A program made the translations under genes and the position numbers. From JBHJHK01 sp050330975 (GTDB lineage: Bacteria; Pseudomonadota; Gammaproteobacteria; Competibacterales; Competibacteraceae), in NCBI GenBank assembly GCA_050330975.1, contig JBHJHK010000405.1, positions 1 through 7,233 on the forward strand: a DNA stretch of 7,233 nt, in the 5' to 3' direction. Below the pieces are notes generated by a model. It was not told where the DNA came from. It saw only the letters and a program-made list of their open reading frames with translations, and ran no database searches. The number at the start of each line of letters is the position of its first letter. The first letter of the stretch is position 1. Shown in pieces: positions 4,822 through 7,233 of this stretch.

Positions 4822-5829
4822 CTAGACCTCCAGCGCCGGAAAGCGACGTAGGTTCTCCCGCCGCCAACCACGGGCATCGGCAGGCAGGGTAATGGCGTGG
4901 ACGGCAGCGTAGGCGCGCTGCAAACCGCGCTCGTCGATCTCGCCAGCGAGGTAAGCCTGTTCCCACCCCCGGCGCAGCTGTTGGTAGCGCCGCCGCCGTC
5001 GGCGAGAGAGGAGGATCGCCCCGCGCTTAACGCGGTAGCCACAAAAGCTGACGCCACAGGCGCTGCGATTGATCTGGGTAGTGGGTTTCACCGTCAAGCC
5101 CCGCTGCTCCCGGGCATAGGCGATGGCCTGGGCCAGGCTCTCTCGGGCCTGGGCTTGAGTGGGGCACCACCAGAGGATGTCATCCATGTAGCGCACATGG
5201 GCCTTCACCCCCAAAGTCTCCAACAAATAGCGGTCGAGGCCATTGAGGTAATAGTTGGCAAAGTGCTTGGAGGTGAGGGAGCCGATGGGCAAGCCCCGCC
5301 CTGGGGTGGTGTGGTAGACCGCCACCACCCGTTGCAGCAATGCAAGAAATGCTTGCCCTTTGAAGCGGCGGGCTAGCAAGGCCAATAGGCGATCGTGCTC
5401 AATGGCGTCGAAATAGTGCTGGATATCGATTTTGACAAACCAGGGAAAGCACCGTAGCTGACGCTGTACAGCCTGCACGGCCACGTGGTGGCCGAGCCCC
5501 TCGCGACAGGCATAGCTCGAGGGTACGAGTGCCCGATCGAGCACCGGCCCCGCGTGGGCCATGACGGCGTGGTGGAAGACGCGATCTTCAAAGCAAGCGG
5601 CGTGGATCAGCCGCAGTTTGGGATCGCGAATGGCGAATTGGCGGCAACGCCCCGTGGGGAGTTGGCCATCGTAGATGGCAACGGCCACTCGGTTGAGGTG
5701 GTACTCAAAGCGGTGAAAGAAATGCCGCACATCGGGGCGCGTTCGCTTGCCCCGGGCGGCGAGTTGGGCGGCACGGGCCAAGTTCTGGTTGTCGGCGATT
5801 TGCCCCAGGGTGATGGCGGTGCGTTTCAC
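4822..5829 (-). CDS. DGR reverse transcriptase
   Basis: A 335-residue reverse transcriptase of the DGR type, which copies the TR RNA into adenine-mutated cDNA. The N-terminal region (1-130) has the DGR/retron-like LAARGKRTRPDV, FAIRDPKLRLI (65-75) and DRVFHHAV (82-89). Catalytic motifs are VKIDIQHYF with Asp135, and YMDD at 214-217. Motif 4 reads LPIGSLTSK (180-188): the Ile-Gly opening is the DGR form, as opposed to Gln-Gly in retrons and group II introns, but the usual final Gln is Lys188. A thumb region with CGVSFCGYRVKRG (258-270) is followed by six arginines (276-281) and a basic tail. The GTG start at 5829 overlaps the HRDC stop as GTGA, so the two are translationally coupled. No maturase or endonuclease domain is present. 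Confidence 0.96.
   Translation of the reverse strand: MKRTAITLGQIADNQNLARAAQLAARGKRTRPDVRHFFHRFEYHLNRVAVAIYDGQLPTGRCRQFAIRDPKLRLIHAACFEDRVFHHAVMAHAGPVLDRALVPSSYACREGLGHHVAVQAVQRQLRCFPWFVKIDIQHYFDAIEHDRLLALLARRFKGQAFLALLQRVVAVYHTTPGRGLPIGSLTSKHFANYYLNGLDRYLLETLGVKAHVRYMDDILWWCPTQAQARESLAQAIAYAREQRGLTVKPTTQINRSACGVSFCGYRVKRGAILLSRRRRRRYQQLRRGWEQAYLAGEIDERGLQRAYAAVHAITLPADARGWRRENLRRFPALEV
4826..4831 (-). promoter_or_regulatory. Ribosome binding site of target 1, within the RT 3' end
   Basis: GGAGGT on the minus strand ends two bases before the RT stop codon and lies eight bases before the ATG at 4817. It sets the target start and ties target 1 to the RT transcript. Confidence 0.7.
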
Positions 5830-6323
5830 GCCGAGGTGGCCTTGGCCGCTGGCGCGCCGTCGAGTTCTTGCAGGATCAAGGCGAGAAAAGCGTCGCCGTA
5901 CTTTTCAATCCGTCCGCTGCCTACGCCGTCGATTTTGGCCAGTTCGCGGGGGGTGCGTACTGGGGTGCGCACCATGTGTGCTAGCTGTTCATTGGTAAAC
6001 AGGGCATAGGCGGGTATGCCTTCTTGTTCAGACAGTGCCTTGCGTAACTCGCGCAGTTTCACGAAGAGGGCAAACTGCTGCTCGGTGAGCAGCTCCCGGT
6101 AATCCACCCGCGGTCCGCGCCCATTTCCCTCCTGGCGGGGAGCGGCCATGGGTCCGCCTTCGACTTCACGATAACCAATGCAAAAGGCCCAATGGCTGTG
6201 TTCGCCGGCATTGACCAATTGCTTATCGACGTTGACCACGCGATGTTGGGCGAGGAAATGGTTGAGGCGTTGCCGCTCAGGATCGGGATGACAAATGGGG
6301 ATGGTGAAAAACTGGTACTTCAA
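5826..6323 (-). CDS. HRDC-domain DGR accessory protein
   Basis: A 165-residue protein in the position of the DGR accessory gene. The C-terminal half (about 74-155) is an HRDC domain (helicase and RNase D C-terminal, a nucleic-acid-binding helical bundle). Key segments are LFVKLRELRKALSEQEGIPA (86-105), FTNEQLAHMVRTPVRTPREL (109-128), and IDGVGSGRIEKYGDAFLALI (131-150), the last containing a helix-hairpin-helix-like turn. The N-terminal part begins KYQFFTIPI and continues LNHFLAQHRVVNVDKQLV (20-37), a pattern I associate with accessory proteins next to such RTs. I chose TTG at 6323, which gives the start MKYQFF and has GGAG 11 bases upstream; GTG at 6335 is the alternative and overlaps GGAG. 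HRDC proteins replace Avd in some DGRs, where they probably bind the RT or its RNA. Confidence 0.87.
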   Translation of the reverse strand: MKYQFFTIPICHPDPERQRLNHFLAQHRVVNVDKQLVNAGEHSHWAFCIGYREVEGGPMAAPRQEGNGRGPRVDYRELLTEQQFALFVKLRELRKALSEQEGIPAYALFTNEQLAHMVRTPVRTPRELAKIDGVGSGRIEKYGDAFLALILQELDGAPAAKATSA

Positions 6324-6427
6324 CGGGGTTGTCACTCCAAAGTATGAAAGGGGTAAAAGGTGAGTCGCGACGGCAAGCGCCCCCTCACCGACGCCGCTCC
6401 GCCGGCGTCTGTGCGGCGACGCCTGCC
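6324..6427 (-). other. Intergenic stretch between target 2 and HRDC gene
   Basis: The 104 bases hold the GC-rich hairpin at 6390-6409 with an alternative partner at 6418-6423. No T-tract follows on the minus strand, so transcription probably continues into the HRDC and RT genes. No clear promoter is seen. Confidence 0.45.
6390..6409. repeat. Perfect 7-bp GC hairpin downstream of VR2
   Basis: GACGCCG and CGGCGTC flank a six-base loop. GACGCC recurs at 6418-6423, so the middle GGCGTC can pair with either side and give two mutually exclusive hairpins. It is about 70 bases beyond the VR2 end. Hairpins just after the VR assist homing in the Bordetella phage DGR, but there they are much closer. 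Confidence 0.45.
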
Positions 6428-7233
6428 TCAACCCTGCGGTTCCTCCTGCTTGCTGTCTGCTGGGGCCATCACGTGACCTCGAGCCAGCCGGAACCCGACG
6501 TTGCGGCTGCGGTCGGCAGGGCGGCTGGCGTTGCGGTCGGCCGACCGACAGTACACGGCGAAGCCGTACCAGTAGCCGCCGCGCAGCACGCGCTCATCGC
6601 CGCTCGCAGGACCAACAGGGTCGCGTACTCTACCGGGTCGGTAGTCAGAAAGCCAGTCCCAGCACCACTCCAGCACATTGCCATGCATCTGGTAGAGGCC
6701 CCAGGCATTGCATGGCAGGGCCTGTACTGCAACTGTTTGTTGCCTATATAGCCCCTGCTTGCCGTCTGCGTAGGGATAATTGCCATCGTAGTTCACTTGT
6801 TCTGGTGTGATCTGCTCACCAAACCAAAAGGGCGTCGTAGTGCCCGCCCGGCAGGCATATTCCCACTCGGCCTCCGTGGGCAAACGAAATAGATCGTCTC
6901 CACCAGGTAGCGCTTTGTTTAAAATCGCTATCAAAGACTGTGTGTCACTCCAAGTCACCCGCTCCACAGGACGATCATCACCTTTGGAAAAACTGGGATT
7001 GTCATCCATGACAGCTCGCCAGAGTGCCTGGGTGCAGGTGGTATCGGCTAGCCAGTAGCCACGGGTGATCTCGACGGGATGCTGGAGCTCTTCGTCATAC
7101 CGTTCCGGCTCATCACGGGGTGAACCCATGAGAAACTCACCGGGAGGTATGTAACGCATCCTCTGGCTAATGCCTTTATTCTCAAAGTCGTCGTAGAGAC
7201 CGTATGGGTCACGCCGCATTCGCTTGGCACAGG
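6428..7233 (-). CDS. DGR target protein 2 (FGE-sulfatase/C-type-lectin fold), 5' end outside window
   Basis: A second FGE-sulfatase-fold target, similar to target 1 along its whole visible length. Counting from the first visible ATG (7219): YIPPGEFLMGSP (23-34), HPVEITRGYWLADTTCTQAL (47-66), FRLPTEAEWEYACRAG (111-126), NAWGLYQMHGNVLEWCWDWL (171-190) and RVLRGG (210-215), then the VR2-encoded end closing with NVGFRLARG. The frame stays open from 7219 to the window edge (Cys-Ala-Lys-Arg), and target 1 has about 20 more residues here, so the true start is probably outside. Residues differing from TR are Tyr216, Tyr218, Gly219, Phe220, Val222, Tyr223, Asp228, Ser232, Arg233, Asp236, Ser238 and Arg239. 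Its Glu/Gln-rich C-terminal tail is longer than that of target 1. It lies first in the cluster, 104 bases before the HRDC gene. Confidence 0.94.
   Translation of the reverse strand, partial: CAKRMRRDPYGLYDDFENKGISQRMRYIPPGEFLMGSPRDEPERYDEELQHPVEITRGYWLADTTCTQALWRAVMDDNPSFSKGDDRPVERVTWSDTQSLIAILNKALPGGDDLFRLPTEAEWEYACRAGTTTPFWFGEQITPEQVNYDGNYPYADGKQGLYRQQTVAVQALPCNAWGLYQMHGNVLEWCWDWLSDYRPGRVRDPVGPASGDERVLRGGYWYGFAVYCRSADRNASRPADRSRNVGFRLARGHVMAPADSKQEEPQG
6478..6604 (-). repeat. VR2: DGR variable repeat 2 (VR2)
   Basis: The 127 bases at the 3' end of target 2 align without gaps to TR. There are 14 differences, 13 at TR adenines (eight A-to-G, five A-to-T, no A-to-C). The exception is a G-to-T in the AGG codon, which reads GTG (Val222). 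The six changes in the 3' half are all A-to-G. Confidence 0.96.

Noticed and set aside
4818..5057. Upstream extension of the target 1 reading frame
   Set aside because: It would lie inside the RT gene in another frame and is low-complexity; a perfect GGAGGT supports the ATG at 4817.
4897..5376. Plus-strand open frame antisense to the RT
   Set aside because: It mirrors the GC-rich RT codons, has no recognisable domain or ribosome site, and is best explained as a shadow.
4822..5829. Retron or group II intron reverse transcriptase
   Set aside because: There is no maturase or endonuclease domain, no intron RNA ends and no msr/msd arrangement. Motif 4 begins Ile-Gly, and the TR/VR pairs identify a DGR.
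6329..6751. Plus-strand open frame across VR2 with a similar frame across VR1 (3966-4244)
   Set aside because: Both are antisense copies of the same target-gene segment and resemble each other only because the VRs do. They are not genes.
3975..7233. Active formylglycine-generating (sulfatase-activating) function of the two FGE-fold proteins
   Set aside because: The region that would hold the active site is the diversified VR, and neither sulfatase genes nor a secretion signal are nearby. The fold is used as a ligand-binding scaffold in DGRs.
1..7233. tRNA, rRNA or CRISPR array
   Set aside because: I found no cloverleaf-like sequence, rRNA segment or regularly spaced repeats. The only long repeats are TR, VR1 and VR2 and the similarity between the two targets.

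Overview
This window centres on a diversity-generating retroelement (DGR), read on the minus strand from about 7233 down to about 3600. It has five parts in transcription order. First is a variable target protein with an FGE-sulfatase/C-type-lectin fold (5' end cut by the window, stop at 6428). Second is a short HRDC-domain accessory protein (6323-5826). Third is a DGR-type reverse transcriptase (5829-4822). Fourth is a second FGE-sulfatase target (4817-3975). Fifth is a non-coding template repeat, TR (3863-3737). Aligned by eye, the three 127-base repeats (TR, VR1 in the near target, VR2 in the far target) show the DGR signature. All 14 TR/VR1 differences and 13 of 14 TR/VR2 differences fall on adenines of the TR coding strand. 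The remaining non-adenine positions are identical except for one G-to-T in VR2. This is direct sequence evidence for adenine-specific mutagenic homing into both targets.

Left of the DGR (3418-1082, minus strand) lies a three-gene, visibly AT-richer operon: a protein resembling the TIGR04255 sporadically distributed family, a helix-turn-helix protein, and an unrecognised 277-residue protein with an HDCD motif. It has a plausible promoter at 3451-3479 that overlaps a tandem 12-bp repeat. Its composition and gene content suggest a horizontally acquired cassette, perhaps defence or toxin-antitoxin-like, but this is inference. At the far left, on the plus strand, is a GC-rich pair of housekeeping-type genes: the C-terminal part of a pirin-family protein and a small phospholipase/carboxylesterase-type alpha/beta hydrolase.

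The GC-rich background, the pirin-hydrolase pair and a DGR with FGE targets and an HRDC accessory fit a GC-rich proteobacterium, possibly a gammaproteobacterium. No marker here fixes the taxon.

How the DGR parts should work together: the TR transcript is copied by the reverse transcriptase, helped by the accessory protein, with errors at adenines. The cDNA then replaces the VR at the 3' end of a target gene, varying surface residues of the lectin-like fold. Features worth a second look are an 11-bp inverted repeat enclosing the TR and pairing it with the VR1 flank, structured sequence downstream of the TR, a Lys in place of the usual Gln in the RT motif-4 signature, and the position of the TR, separated from the RT by a whole target gene.
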